Shown: positions 11,923-23,065 of the stretch, in pieces
Layout of the letters: every line of letters starts with the position of its first letter
Numbering within the stretch: the stretch's first letter is position 1
Source of the DNA: Arachnomyces sp. PD_36
Taxonomy: Eukaryota > Ascomycota > Eurotiomycetes > Onygenales > Arachnomycetaceae
Direction: 5' to 3'
DNA: 64,000 nt
Assembly (NCBI GenBank): GCA_032988195.1
Contig: JANTQE010000011.1
Location: 620,001-684,000 of the forward strand
Notes under the pieces: generated by a model
The model's input: only the letters and a program-made list of their open reading frames with translations
Database searches by the model: none
What the model was told of the DNA's origin: nothing
Program-made: the position numbers and the translations under genes

Positions 11923-13170
11923 TTATAGAACCTTCTCCCCACGATTCGCACGCTCGACGTCCTCCGCAGAGCTCATGATTTGCACCTTGATGGCACCGGT
12001 CTTGGGATCCGCAGCAGTCTCGAAGGCCTTCAAGGCGTCTTCAAGTGCATATCGATGTGTGACGAGTTTGTGAAGGTCAATTACCCCGTTGCGAACGAGA
12101 CGGATAGCGCGTGGCCAGGTGTTGTTGTATCGGTATTGGTATTGGAGGTCAATCTCGAAGGTGCTCAGTCTCATGAACGGGACGGTCATCTCGTTCTTTC
12201 CAACGCCGATGATGAAGACCTTTCCACCGAACTTCATGCTCCAAATAGCGGCTGCAACACTGCTCTCGACACCAGTACATTCGAGGGCGAGACTGGGTCG
12301 GATGGCGTCAGGTCCACTGCCATTTCCGTCGTTGAGGGCGTCGATGATTCCAGCGGCAGTATCCTCCGCTGAAGCTCCGATCTTAACCTGGTACGTCCTC
12401 ACATCTGGGGCAATGGACTTGGCGAAACGGAGTCTGCCCTCATCAATATCGGTGATGACGAGGGGGGTTGCGCCAGCTGCGCGGACACTCATCATGGTGA
12501 TCAGACCAATGGGTCCAGCGCCAGCGACCACAACGGGGTCACCGAGACGGACACCACTACGCTCGACGGCAGCCAGTGCAACACTGAGCGGCTCTAGAAG
12601 TGCTCCATCCTCAAAGCTCATATCCCCAATCTTATGGCACCATACGGCGGGGTGGTTGACGTATCGTCGTAGCAGACCGTCCACTGGTGGGGTGGACAGG
12701 AACTCTACTCGTTCACAACCATTGTAGCGGCCAGTCAAACATGGCTCGCAGGCATTACAGATAATGTTGGGTTCGATGGCGACTCGGTCGCCTGGTTTGA
12801 GGCTCGTCACGTCGGAGTGGACTGCGAGGACTGTTCCTGCGGATTCGTGGCCGAGGATGTGGTCTCCAGTAACGATCATAGGGCCGATGCAGCCGGCGTG
12901 CCAGAAGTGGACATCAGATCTAGATAATTACAGGATCAGTTAGAATATTTGATCGTGAAGCGAGGGGTAAAAAGGGGGGGGGGCGGAGAAAATGGCCTAC
13001 CCGCAGATACCCGTGCTTCGAACCTCAATAGTCACCTCTCCTGGCTTCAGGTCTTTTCCAGACGCAGCATCCTCTACCGATGGCTTCGCATCCGCAATCC
13101 AGAGGTCGTGTTTGGGGTTGGTGAAGATACCAATATTGGCCTTTGAGGGGGCTACTTCTGGGGCACCCAT
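11923..13170 (-). CDS. L-arabinitol 4-dehydrogenase
   Basis: Join on the minus strand: 13001..13170, 11923..12919, giving 388 residues. This is a zinc-containing medium-chain dehydrogenase that oxidises L-arabinitol to L-xylulose in the fungal L-arabinose pathway. Catalytic zinc ligands are in GICGSD (split by the intron) and GHESAG. The four structural-zinc cysteines are in PNIICNACEPC plus YNGC. The coenzyme site has GAGPIG and then TDIDEGR, whose acidic residues favour NAD. The long near-identity to the LAD subgroup (DGLLRRYVNHPAVWCHKIGD region) supports LAD over xylitol or sorbitol dehydrogenase. A minor doubt is a possible extra upstream 5' exon. Confidence 0.9.
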
Positions 13171-13316
13171 AGTTGCTGGGTGTAAGTTCGTCTACTTCCT
13201 TTACTTCTTGAGTATAACTTGTCCCTAGAATATGAAGAAGGAGAGCGCGGAAGAAGGGATGTCCGTGAAGTGGTTTACATGAAAAAGTCTTCCCTCCTCC
13301 CCTCCTTCCATCCCCC

Positions 13317-13323
13317 TATATAC
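13317..13323 (-). promoter_or_regulatory. TATA box of the L-arabinitol dehydrogenase gene
   Basis: The minus strand reads GTATATA about 150 bases upstream of the start codon at 13170. A GGCTAA sequence, the XlnR core motif, lies at 13659..13664, about 490 bases upstream. Both are short motifs. Confidence 0.4.
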
Positions 13324-14286
13324 TACTGCAACTGCGATGTTTGACCTTCTTCTGGTCAGGTGAGGGGGGTGGGGTAATTTATTACGGAGTCGACGCATTC
13401 GGAGAAGAGCTACCGATAGCTGTAGGGGCATCACGTGGGGTTATTCAGACGGAGAAATTTTCTTATTGGCCAGGATAATTACTCAGCTCCATTTTATGTA
13501 TCAATTTTATGTATCAGTGTTACAAGATAGGGGTATTTTGGTAAATCTCCGGTGGAGAGAGAGGAGAAGATATCAAAAAGTAGAGGGAGGACGGGAGGCG
13601 TCGTACGGGTGAGTTTGTAGGAAAATTCTTCGTAGTTTTTGTGTGACCTTTGGAAATAGGCTAATTAACGATCTGTGTTCATGAAATTTTGCGGTGGAGC
13701 GAGAGGGAAGAATAGGCGCCAGAGAGAGGGTCAAAATTCAGATGGATATCCACCAAGGCCCAGAAGCAAATAGTTCCTGGATAAAGGGATTAAATTCGCG
13801 TTAATAATCCTCCGAGCTTCTAAATACGGCCCAAAGGTAGTGGAGGCAGACATAGGGCCGGGTGCTCTTCATCTTCAGTTGTTTGAATCTGCAGCGGGAG
13901 ATGGAGAGATCATCGGACGAACTCCGATCTATCACGGGAAAATAACGATTGGCAAGTCGGAATCTGGCAGTCGTTCTGTCGAGATAAATGTGAGGCACGA
14001 GAACCCTGAATCATGCCGATACGTACGATATATCAGCTCAGAAAGAGTTTGATAGCGGTCCTGGACTAATCCAGCCCTAGTGTAAGGGTTACCAAAGATA
14101 CCAGCGGCCGATGCACAGCTGCAAAACTAAAGAAAATAATTTGCAGAAACAATATAAACCTGTGTGATTGCGCCAAAATATAAACATGATCTCATAACAA
14201 CTACAGTTGCTTTGCATCTTAATAAACAGACAAATAAATAGACTGGCAAGCGTGGTTCTTGTCTAGTTCGAGATAGCTGACACGAT
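13324..14286. other. Intergenic, no gene seen
   Basis: Purine-rich sequence between the dehydrogenase promoter and the 3' end of the next gene. Short frames such as 13840..14052 have no recognisable features and were not called. Confidence 0.5.
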
Positions 14287-15948
14287 CTACCCGAAATATC
14301 CCCTGTAGCTGGTGTGCCACAGAAGGGGAACCCCAGGATCAACCAACAGACATATCCACCCCTGGGCCTTAGGATCGATCAGGGGTACGCAGTAAAGCCG
14401 CTTCTCAACCGGTTGTTCGCCCCACCGGACCCGGATGGTAAAGCGCTCATCCTTACCGAGCGCCTTCCTCACCTGCCTGAATACTTCACGCGAGCTGTGG
14501 GTTAGGTGACCATCAAGATACTCCCTTTTTCTGTGAATATTCCCAGATACATGCGTCATCTCGTAATACTCCTCATCATCGGGGCAACGGGCTAACATGA
14601 AGTAGTCGGTGTAGAATTCCAGTAGAGTTTCCGTGAATCTGGTAATGGTGCGGTCCACAAGATCATCTGACCTGACCGAAGGGTTCTCCGTATTTTTTGT
14701 CAAATAATGTTTCAGGCGGAGAGCTCTCCTTTCACGCCGAGCTATTGAATTTTTGGCCCTCGCTTCGCCGCTGTTGCTCATGATGGTCTTCAGCCTCTCC
14801 TCCTCTGACGGGGTAGCGCTAAGGAAATTGTTCACAAGGAATTCACTCAGTGGTTTAGGCTCATATGCAAGATCGCCCGGAATCGTGGCGCCGATAAACG
14901 AAGTGACATCGATAACACATGCGATCGAATGATCTTGTCTTCCTTTCGCGACTGAGCGGAAATCGTCAACGAGCACTAAATATGACTTCTCATTGCCCTC
15001 GGAGTCCTCGTCAGCAATCATCTCACAGACTTTACCGCGTTTCTGCAAAGCCATGGCATAAAAGCCGTCCAATTTCTCCTGAAGTTGGGTTGAACCCCAA
15101 AGAAATTCAGATGAGGCTACAGGTTTCCCGGGACCGCTGGAATCGAGAAGACAGAAGAAATTAAAATGTTCCAGGGAATAGATGAGAGAGGTTATTTCGG
15201 GAGATGGCGTCTGAGCGTAATTGGTATTTCTCGCTCCAGGGGCCTTTGTCTCCAGGGGTGTCGGTGGGCAAGGCGAAACAGGCGAGGGGATGACACCAGT
15301 TGTTGCATCCCTTTCAGGACTCTTGTCACCCAAAGATTGGGGTTCTTCGGCACCAGAAGGCTGGCTCACGATGCCAGTCGATGCATTTTCCTTAGCTTTA
15401 TTAGGCGACACAGAGTTCTTGGGATTGGTATTAATCGCGCAAGGAATTCGGAGAAGGGGCTGTGCAGACTTCCCCGGGCGCAACGGGATTTTAGAGTGAT
15501 GCTCAGATTTCGACTGTTCAAGATTCGCTGGAGCAGTTACATGACGTTGAATAGAGTCTGTTATTTTACGGGCCACATCTTTCTTCGAACGGACTGAACT
15601 ATTGCTCACGGACGGAAGGTGGGATTTTCGCCGAAGAGGGGGCCTTTCGTCTTGACTGGAGGCAGGTGAGGAACTCTGAGAGCTACCTTGAAGGCTATGC
15701 ATAGCTGTTGACATCGCAAGGCTCGAGATACTTGAATTATCTTCGTCTGACCGACGATTATCGCTATCCGGTAGTAGTGAACGAAGAGGGGTCCTCAGGG
15801 ACTTTGGAGTTGCAGATCCTTTTCTGACGGGTATGAGTGATGGCGGGGGGTCCGCAGATCCGCTGCTTTGGTTCCGGAGTCTTGTTGGTGTTTGAAAACC
15901 TCCGGACGGTTTTGAGTGTGAAGACTTGCGTGAAGCTGGAGAAGCCAT
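14287..15948 (-). CDS. Conserved-looking fungal protein, disordered N-terminus, unknown function
   Basis: Single exon, 553 residues. The first 230 residues are rich in Ser, Pro, Lys and Arg, have short basic patches (RLRNQSSG, PLRSLLPDS) and look disordered. From about residue 245 the sequence is folded: TSLIYSLEHFNFFCLLDSSG, then a charged helical segment, then EFYTDYFMLARC, and a final block with VRWGEQPVEKRLYCVPLID. The last two blocks recall PAS-like sensory repeats found in fungal-specific proteins (tyrosine/aspartate core, closing beta strands), but I cannot confirm this. No catalytic residues were recognised. It is divergent from the ATP synthase subunit g gene over about 0.7 kb. Confidence 0.75.
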   Translation of the reverse strand: MASPASRKSSHSKPSGGFQTPTRLRNQSSGSADPPPSLIPVRKGSATPKSLRTPLRSLLPDSDNRRSDEDNSSISSLAMSTAMHSLQGSSQSSSPASSQDERPPLRRKSHLPSVSNSSVRSKKDVARKITDSIQRHVTAPANLEQSKSEHHSKIPLRPGKSAQPLLRIPCAINTNPKNSVSPNKAKENASTGIVSQPSGAEEPQSLGDKSPERDATTGVIPSPVSPCPPTPLETKAPGARNTNYAQTPSPEITSLIYSLEHFNFFCLLDSSGPGKPVASSEFLWGSTQLQEKLDGFYAMALQKRGKVCEMIADEDSEGNEKSYLVLVDDFRSVAKGRQDHSIACVIDVTSFIGATIPGDLAYEPKPLSEFLVNNFLSATPSEEERLKTIMSNSGEARAKNSIARRERRALRLKHYLTKNTENPSVRSDDLVDRTITRFTETLLEFYTDYFMLARCPDDEEYYEMTHVSGNIHRKREYLDGHLTHSSREVFRQVRKALGKDERFTIRVRWGEQPVEKRLYCVPLIDPKAQGWICLLVDPGVPLLWHTSYRGYFG

Positions 15949-16666
15949 GGTGTGATTTGTATAATGTATGACCGGCTGGGAATAAAACTGCTAGTAAAAA
16001 AACGAAAAGCAAGAGAGAGCATATGTAATGATAAGAAACAAAGAGAGAGTAATTGCAGTAGCCTTCAGGACTTAGAAGGCCATAGTCGACTAAGTAACTG
16101 CCCTGAAAGAAAGCCATAGTGCTACTGACTTCCGTCTCCGGGGGCGCGAATAGAGCCGTCAAGAGAAGACTCTGAAAGAATAAAGAAACCTTTCATTGAA
16201 AGGGCAAATCCAGCAATGCGAAATCATGGGATACAGCAGTCTCTCAAGAGAAATAGACGTCTCTTTCATTTCTCATGAAGGAAGATGGGGTAAGATAAAT
16301 CCCGCCCGTCCCTTACCAGCAAGATAGTAAAACTTCATAGAGGTCATCAAAGAAAAAGCTATTGGGAAGAGGTCAGTCTGCTTGATAACTGCTGTGGTCG
16401 TTGACACTGGTTGTCGTTGTCGTTGTCGTTGTTGATGATGAAGATGAAGTTGAAGTAGTCAGAGAAAGGAGATGATGATGTTCACGTGACCCTCCCTAAA
16501 GTTGCCGAACCGACAAATTCTCGATTTGGTTTTCTTTTTTTTTTACTGAAGGACGACTTCAATCAACCCATCAGTCCTTCAATTGAGCATCGCCATCACC
16601 ACCTGGGAATTGCCCTTCATTTCTCACTTTCCCTTAATCGTTCCCTTTTGGTGAAAGTCTCCCACG
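15949..16666. other. Divergent promoter with short tandem repeat
   Basis: About 0.7 kb shared by the unknown 553-aa gene and ATP synthase subunit g. It contains a TTGTCG hexamer repeated three times followed by GATGAT/GAAGAT-type repeats at about 16411..16455. No gene was seen. Confidence 0.55.
16411..16455. repeat. Microsatellite (TTGTCG)n / (GATGAA)n
   Basis: Tandem TTGTCG units run into GATGATGAAGAT-like units in a promoter region. Confidence 0.6.
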
Positions 16667-17434
16667 ATGCCCGCTCCGGCCGCCCGCACCGTCCTGCGGC
16701 AATCGCAGTTCCTGTTCCGACGAACCGCCATCAGACACGCTTCGTCAACATCGGAAGCTGCTGCACAAGCAGCCTCCAAGTCGAAGGATGCCGCTTCATC
16801 AGCCACTTCAAAGGCATCCGAGGGCCTTTCGAAGGTGACGTCTTCAGCGGGACCAGCAATCACGGGTGCTCTTCAAGGAGCTGGCAGCGCCCTTAAAAAA
16901 GTCGGAGGTAGGACCGGACGGGTTATCTCGTTTGTTGAATGTAAGTCCATATACCGAAGCCAGGATGCTATCGTCTGATCTGGAGCCTGCTCCGTTACAT
17001 GAAGAGAACATATCCAGTCTAACAAGGTCTGCCATATTAGCTTTAATACCACCAACCCTCTACTACTCAAAAGTCGGAATTGAACTGTCCAAATTGGTTT
17101 TCCGGGGCCAGCAGATGGCGCCTCCGTGAGTATTTCCAGTCTCGCAATGGCTCCGGAACAGGTCTAATAATTGTCTAGAAACTCGGCTACTTTCCAAGCA
17201 TACTACCAACCCCTTCTCAACGCCCTCCGTCAACCATCAACCCTCGCGTCCCGCGCATCAAACGCCGTTTCTCCCCCCGAAGGACTATTGAACCGCGTTC
17301 GCAACATGGATCGAAAACAATTGGCTTTTGTTGGTGTGACTGCCGCTGAGGTTCTTGGTTTTTTCACAGTTGGCGAGATGTTGGGCCGATTCAAGATTGT
17401 CGGATACCGGGGAGAACCTGCACATGCTCATTAG
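16667..17434 (+). CDS. ATP20: Mitochondrial ATP synthase subunit g
   Basis: Join 16667..16940, 17041..17125, 17179..17434, giving 204 residues. The N-terminus (MPAPAARTVLRQSQFLFRR) is a typical mitochondrial presequence. It is followed by an Ala/Ser/Lys-rich stretch and the conserved subunit g core: the second exon carries LIPPTLYYSKVGIELSK, and the last exon has FQAYYQPLLNAL and a C-terminal membrane helix (FVGVTAAEVLGFFTVGEMLG) with a GxxxG-like face. Subunit g sits in the Fo membrane sector and is needed for ATP synthase dimers and crista shape. Frames join cleanly across both introns. Length is usual for filamentous fungi, longer than yeast because of the low-complexity N-terminal part. 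Confidence 0.9.
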
Positions 17435-18051
17435 AAAAAATATTTAGACCGCGACACTACATCCTTTTATATTTCCTATGTTTCTGCCTTTTGCGCGCCT
17501 TGTACCAACTGTATGATAGACGATGGAATATAAGCTGTTGTCTCCGATCAAGCTTCTTCCTTTCGATGCTAGGGTCTCACCCTCCAATGGATAGATCTCT
17601 GCTCTACCAGGATTCTCACAATCCGCAGTATACCGAACATTTGCTTGGACAAGCATACAGGACCTGCTAGAGTTGAAAGAACCACTCAATCGTGCCTTAC
17701 AGGGCAGTCGTGGTGCGGTATTTGTTCTTGTATGGAGAGTTGCAGAAAAGGTGATCGAAGACCTAATAATCAATTGATCGAACCCTAATCAATATTCAGC
17801 CCCAAGTTATATAATTGGCATGATTCGAAAGTACTCTCGAAACAAGTAATAGAATAGCTGTGTCTCTTCGTTGTTCTGATATCACTTGTGAGTGGGATCT
17901 CTAAAATTACGTTCTTGCACGTGATTGGCCCGGAAGATTTGAAGCAAAAAAAAATATCAAAATGCAAAAAGAGTCAATGTGAATCTGCATTTCAACCAAG
18001 CCAAGGCCTAAATTATACTTGGGACACTTTAGACGGGGTAATAGTGTCAAG
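17435..18051. other. Intergenic, no gene seen
   Basis: About 0.6 kb; contains the 3' end of the ATP synthase gene and the promoter of the ROK1 gene. Only shadow frames were seen. Confidence 0.5.
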
Positions 18052-20280
18052 ATGGATGCATTAAAGCTCCTGACCAGGTCGACGAAGCTAAAGCCTGCTT
18101 CAAATAATTCCAAATCGTCTGGATCAGTCCACCTACCATCCGCTGGTAAAGCGGAAAACCCACAGCTATTCCCAGATTCTGGCAACGGCGATGGTACGAA
18201 AGGTGACTTTGGGGGAGGGAATGGGAAGAAACGCAAGCGAGGCATGGGAGAGAGCGAGTTTGCATCGGAGGATGGCATGAATCTCGATTTCTTTGGCTCG
18301 CAATCTGCACCATCTAGCAGTGCTACGGTATCGCAGTCCAAGAAAGGACGCACGAAAAGCTCGAAGAAAGAGCATGAAGAGGATGAAGAGGATGGTTCTT
18401 CTATCCCCAAGGAGGAGGATGTAATGGACGAATCAGAACGACGAAGCATCTTGAAATCTCATAAGATCAAAATCGTGGATCTTGAAGCTTCCCAAAGGAT
18501 CGAGGCCGAAAAGTCCAAAGTGTCCAAAAAGAAGAAAAAGAAGCACGAGCCAGCTCCGGTATTGAGCAATAAACAGCGAAAGGAGGCCCAACGGCTATAC
18601 CCCGAACCGCTGACCTCATTTCAGCAGCTGAGGAGCAGATATCAGATCTCGCGACGACTTTTCGACAATATCCGAGAACAAGGATACTCGGTCCCAACGG
18701 AAGTTCAACTTGGGAGTCTTCCTATCCTACTTGGGGACTGCGGTCCGTCGAAAAAGTCTAAATCCACCAAGACCGATCCGCAGACAGACCTCCTAGTTGT
18801 TGCTCCAACGGGTAGTGGGAAGACACTTTCGTTCCTTATTCCGTTGGTGAATAACATTGTTCGGCACCATCATCAGCAACCAGACTCCCGTGGCCTACTA
18901 TCCATTGTGGTTGCACCGACAAAGGAACTGAGTGCTCAGATTGTCAACGAAGGGAGGAAGCTGACTGTGGGAACCGGTGTTAAGATCACGGCGATGAGGA
19001 AAGGGATGAAGATCGTTGAACGTGCTGGTGATACCGGAGGCTTACTTGATGAAGATAGTCAAGAATCTGATGAGTCGGAAGATGAAGAAGCTTCAAGTCG
19101 CAAAGATGGACACGAGAAGGCTACGTTGACGAAAAGCGATATTATTGTCACCACCCCACTACTACTAGTCAATGCTCTATCCGAAAATCAGACGAAACCC
19201 GTTGTTTCCCTACCCTCCGTTCGAAACCTAGTACTCGACGAAGCAGACGTGCTTCTCGACCCCCTATTCCGCGAGCAAACACTCGGAATATGGCACGCCT
19301 GTACCAGCCCCGAGTTAAGAGTCAGCCTATGGTCGGCTACCATGGGGTCGAGTATCGAAGAGACTACCAAGAACGTTATCAAAGAACGCAGGGATTCAAT
19401 TGGCATACTGAACAAATCTTCTCTTTTCCGATTAGTAGTCGGGTTAAAAGACTCCGCAATCCCAAACATCTCTCACAAGCTCGTCTACGCAGCTACAGAG
19501 CAAGGCAAACTTCTTGGCTTGAGACAGCTACTCCATCCAACCGCATCTAGCGCCGCTTCCGATACCCATCTACGCCCTCCCTTCCTTGTATTCACACAAA
19601 CCATACCCAGAGCTGTGGCATTACATTCAGAACTTATGTACGACATTCCTGCCGAAGCTGGTGGCTCTTCTCGCATAGCTGTACTCCATTCCGACCTCTC
19701 AGAAACTCAGCGATCAGAGGTTATGAAAGGTTTCCGAAAGGGAGAGATCTGGATTCTTATCACAACCGATCTTCTCGCACGTGGTGTTGACTTCCAAGGG
19801 ATCAACGGAGTGGTCAACTACGATATCCCGAACTCTGGGACTGCGTATGTTCATCGGGTTGGAAGGACTGGCCGAGCGGGACGTGAGGGTGGAGTGGCCG
19901 TGACATTTTACACCAAGGAGGATATCCCGTATATTAAGAATCTAGCCAACGTCATTGCGGCTAGCGAGAAGTTACGGGGGAAGACGGGCGAAAAAGGGGT
20001 TCAGAAATGGCTCCTAGATGCCCTTCCCAGCCTGAGCAAGAATGATAAGAAAGAGCTGAAAAAGCATGGTGTCAAAATTCGCAGACCGGCCTTGAAAGCT
20101 GGCAAGGATGGTAAGGAGGAGAGGAAATCAAGGATCAGTACAAAGAGTGGTTTCGAAAGACGTATGGAAAATAACCGTAAGGGTGCCGTTGCGGGAAGCC
20201 GTAATCGGAAAACCATGGCCGAAGAGAACGGGGATGGAAGCGATGTGGAGGATGATTCATGGAGCGGCATTGATGATTGA
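18052..20280 (+). CDS. ROK1: DEAD-box RNA helicase ROK1
   Basis: Single exon, 742 residues. The start is the ATG at 18052, which gives the MDALKLL opening of this family; the frame is open a little further upstream without an ATG. Helicase motifs are complete and in order: Q motif (FDNIREQGYSVPTEVQ), motif I APTGSGKT, Ia PTKELSAQ, II DEAD, III SAT (WSATMG), V LARGVDF and VI HRVGRTGRAG. An acidic insertion lies between Ia and the TTP motif. ROK1 acts in the nucleolus on early 18S rRNA processing and 40S assembly, releasing snoRNA contacts. The lysine-rich C-terminus fits nucleolar localisation. Confidence 0.92.
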   Translation: MDALKLLTRSTKLKPASNNSKSSGSVHLPSAGKAENPQLFPDSGNGDGTKGDFGGGNGKKRKRGMGESEFASEDGMNLDFFGSQSAPSSSATVSQSKKGRTKSSKKEHEEDEEDGSSIPKEEDVMDESERRSILKSHKIKIVDLEASQRIEAEKSKVSKKKKKKHEPAPVLSNKQRKEAQRLYPEPLTSFQQLRSRYQISRRLFDNIREQGYSVPTEVQLGSLPILLGDCGPSKKSKSTKTDPQTDLLVVAPTGSGKTLSFLIPLVNNIVRHHHQQPDSRGLLSIVVAPTKELSAQIVNEGRKLTVGTGVKITAMRKGMKIVERAGDTGGLLDEDSQESDESEDEEASSRKDGHEKATLTKSDIIVTTPLLLVNALSENQTKPVVSLPSVRNLVLDEADVLLDPLFREQTLGIWHACTSPELRVSLWSATMGSSIEETTKNVIKERRDSIGILNKSSLFRLVVGLKDSAIPNISHKLVYAATEQGKLLGLRQLLHPTASSAASDTHLRPPFLVFTQTIPRAVALHSELMYDIPAEAGGSSRIAVLHSDLSETQRSEVMKGFRKGEIWILITTDLLARGVDFQGINGVVNYDIPNSGTAYVHRVGRTGRAGREGGVAVTFYTKEDIPYIKNLANVIAASEKLRGKTGEKGVQKWLLDALPSLSKNDKKELKKHGVKIRRPALKAGKDGKEERKSRISTKSGFERRMENNRKGAVAGSRNRKTMAEENGDGSDVEDDSWSGIDD

Positions 20281-20366
20281 AGCATTTCTATATATATACC
20301 AATTGAGAGATTCCAAAACTCCAGCGCCTCGTTGACATTACGGATGAAAATTCCAACACCTCATCA

Positions 20367-21039
20367 TCACGTCGCCTCTGGCTCTTCTATCAATGTTCTC
20401 TCCAGACTTATCTGCGCCACAGTCTTGCCTGGGTCTACCACTCCCTTCAACCCATTATCCTTCCGATCATAATAAAGCGCCCAAACTGCATCCTCCTCTT
20501 CCACCGCGGAAAACCCTTCCCATTTCTCAAGCATTACCCCTTTCTGGTCATCCGTCCAATCCCATGGCCCAACAATATGCTCTATACTCTGGGTGCGATT
20601 CCCATACTTGAGCTCTAGGGTGTTCTTATCCACATAGATCCAATTCATGGTGGGTGGGTTATTGGAGGACATGCTGACGAGGCCGAGGGTTGGTTCGCGA
20701 TCTTCATCGGGGTAGTGTATATAGAAAGCTAGCGCTGTGAAGCTGGGTATTGAGCGGGCTGATTCATCTCGAGAATCTATGTAGACCTATTTTGGAGTTA
20801 AGCCATGATCCTATATAGCGCTTTTCGAATGCTCTTACCTTCTGATCCCTTAATACCACCCTCTTCCCGTCTAGATATTTCGCTTTCCCTGAGTTTTCTT
20901 CGCAAAATATGTCGATGTTGAATTTTGCCATTTGTTTCGCCTCCGTTTTCTCTTCATTGACCCTTCGCTGCTGCGCGACGCCTTCGGCGACACCAGTCAC
21001 CGTTGGTATCGCCGTCAACGCGAGTAGTCCTATGACCAT
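20367..21039 (-). CDS. Small conserved-looking fungal protein, unknown function
   Basis: Join on the minus strand: 20839..21039, 20367..20786, giving 206 residues. The intron 20787..20838 has donor GTAAGA, and the join is in phase 0. Residues 1-20 (MVIGLLALTAIPTVTGVAEG) form a hydrophobic segment that may be a signal peptide or membrane anchor. The mature part is mixed alpha/beta with several tryptophans (NWIYVDKNTLELKYGNRTQS, GPWDWTDDQ, VWALYYD). I recognise no family. It could be a secreted or ER-lumen protein. It is convergent with ROK1, leaving only 86 bases between the two stop codons. Confidence 0.7.
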
Positions 21040-21534
21040 GATTGTGTATTTTGAGTGAGTAGAGAATGTAGTTGGTTAGATGTTTACAGAAGTGAATTAA
21101 TCGTTTGCTCCTGAAAGCTTCGTCGTTCAGTCCTTGGGTTTCATTTTGCGATCCATGGTCATGTCTTTGATTGACGTCATCGTCGATAGATATCGGACCG
21201 ATATTTAACCGATTCAGTACGCCGAAGTTGAAACCTCAAGGCCCAATTCTGTAAGAGGCTACAAGCAGAATGGTAGGCCAGGACGGGCTATCTCTCTGTG
21301 AGACCTTTTAGAGGGCACAACATCCACTACAGCTATCAAGGACAACGTCTCAAGAATCGAGTCCATGATGTCATTGCTAATCAGGTTGGAGTAAAGTATT
21401 CACGTGACCGCCGCTTGGGTTGAAGTGTTCCATCGCTGCACCTTCTTCTGCACGACAACACAGTTCTATTCTAAACGCAGCTAATCATCATAGAAGCGTT
21501 GCTAAATTGACAACGTATCCACGGATAAAGGCTA
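21040..21534. other. Intergenic, promoter of the small unknown gene
   Basis: About 0.5 kb between the start of the small unknown gene and the end of the methyltransferase gene. No gene or repeat was seen. Confidence 0.5.
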
Positions 21535-22682
21535 CTAATCCCAGGACCAAACAGACCACCAGCATCTTACTTCCAACGACTCCCCGTCGCTGCTCTCCCA
21601 GTCGTCATAGCCTATTTCGGTCCCCTCGTCTATCGGACTGAGCCCAATGGCATGCATCCTCTTCCTGAAGTCCTCAACCTGGGGAAGATATGCATCTCTC
21701 AGACACATCTCAACCATAACCCTCGCTCCTTTGTCCCGACTCAGCCATCTATTGATGGTCTGAACTAGCCATGGCGGATGATCGGACGAATACAGAGGAT
21801 CGGCTGCGAGTATGACCTCGTACTTTTCCTCGTCTGGTGGAGGCGCTTCGTGGACGATCGACCAATCCAAAACGCCTGTTGTGCATCCCGCACCGGCTTG
21901 CTCCAGAATTTCTTCATTGAGGGTGACGTTATGCGCGAGATTTGGAACGATCGCGGGTAGGTCCGTGAGATGGACAGACGCAGCTGAGCCCCATATGGAT
22001 GCGAATGCGAGTCCAACCAGCCCAGTCCCTGCGCCAAGTTCCAGAACGCGGAGTTTCTGGTTAACGCTGGAGTCCGCTGGCAAGAGCGGCTGCTCAGGAG
22101 CGTGCGCTAGAGCCAGACGTTTCGCAAGCAGGTAGGATGACACCCATGTCTTCATACCCAGGTTATCGGAGGTAAGGGACGGCTCGTGGAGGGTTAGAGA
22201 AACGTTCTCGGTTGAGGAGACCGGCACGGTGAAGACCCGCGAAATTGCCGGCATAGCTTTGGGTTTTCACCTGTCAGCAAGGAGACAATTTCCAAAAATT
22301 GGCACGAGGCATGGCTCACCCATTCGCCCAGACCGTTCACTTAGCCGAGTGCTCGCAGCATCCCAGATACTCTCCTTCGTGTCATCACACTCCACCCAAG
22401 ATAATTCGCTTGCGACTATCGAGGTCAGGTACCTTGTCACACCTGTGGGGATGATCTCGCGCACTTCGGATGCCACATTTTTGAGTCCGTCAAAAGTGGG
22501 GGGTCGAACTGTGAGAAGTTCCAACGCTTTCAGGATTTCAGCCGCCGCTGGTTTGGTGTATAGTTGAGGTAGGTCAAACACTGCACGTCAACCCGCCGTT
22601 AGACTCCACTTCTTGACTGTTGGGATTGGGGTTGCCTTTGTTCGAGGGGCTCCATACCATGAAGGGGGCCGTCATCCGCCAT
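21535..22682 (-). CDS. Protein-lysine methyltransferase, EFM2-like
   Basis: Join on the minus strand: 22658..22682, 22320..22580, 21535..22256, giving 335 residues. The first exon encodes only MADDGPLH plus one base. The C-terminal two thirds is a class I methyltransferase of the METTL21 type: RVLELGAGTGLVGLAFA (SAM site, motif I), LTDLP (motif post I) and ILAADPLYSSDH (the xxD-P-Y signature of lysine methyltransferases). The N-terminal domain resembles yeast Efm2, which methylates translation elongation factors eEF2/eEF3; the exact target here is inference. The C-terminus ends at a Trp-rich strand. All splice junctions are consensus. Confidence 0.82.
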
Positions 22683-23065
22683 GGTCGTCGTGACTCAAAC
22701 GTAAAAGATCCTGTTCGGTCTTCCGAGGCATAAAGGGAGCTTTCTGGGTACAGAATGAAGCCGATAGTATTCAGCTCGTCTAAGAATTGTCTACGGAAAT
22801 CCTCTGAAAATTTGAAAAATAATATTGGAAAGAGAGAAAAAAGAAAAATGGTCCGTGCGTTTATCTCTTATCCCCGTTCCTGTCAAACCTTAAATCCGAT
22901 AGAGCCTCGGGGTAAAAATAGAAGCATTCGCATTCCCATTGTCCATCGACGACATCACGGAGTCACTTGTAATGACATACCCATAATAAGCCATACGCAT
23001 ACCAACGCCATGCCCTAAAGCCGAAAGATAACCTCCAAACACCAGAGCCCAAGAAACATATACAA
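22683..23065. other. Intergenic, no gene seen
   Basis: About 0.4 kb; promoter of the methyltransferase gene and 3' end of VPS28. Confidence 0.5.

Noticed and set aside
12089..12727. Plus-strand frame of 212 codons opposite L-arabinitol dehydrogenase
   Set aside because: Low-complexity Ser/Pro/Ala-rich shadow; the minus-strand frame carries all conserved zinc and coenzyme motifs.
13840..14052. Small plus-strand frame in the intergenic region
   Set aside because: 70 codons, no family-like pattern, no promoter or intron evidence.
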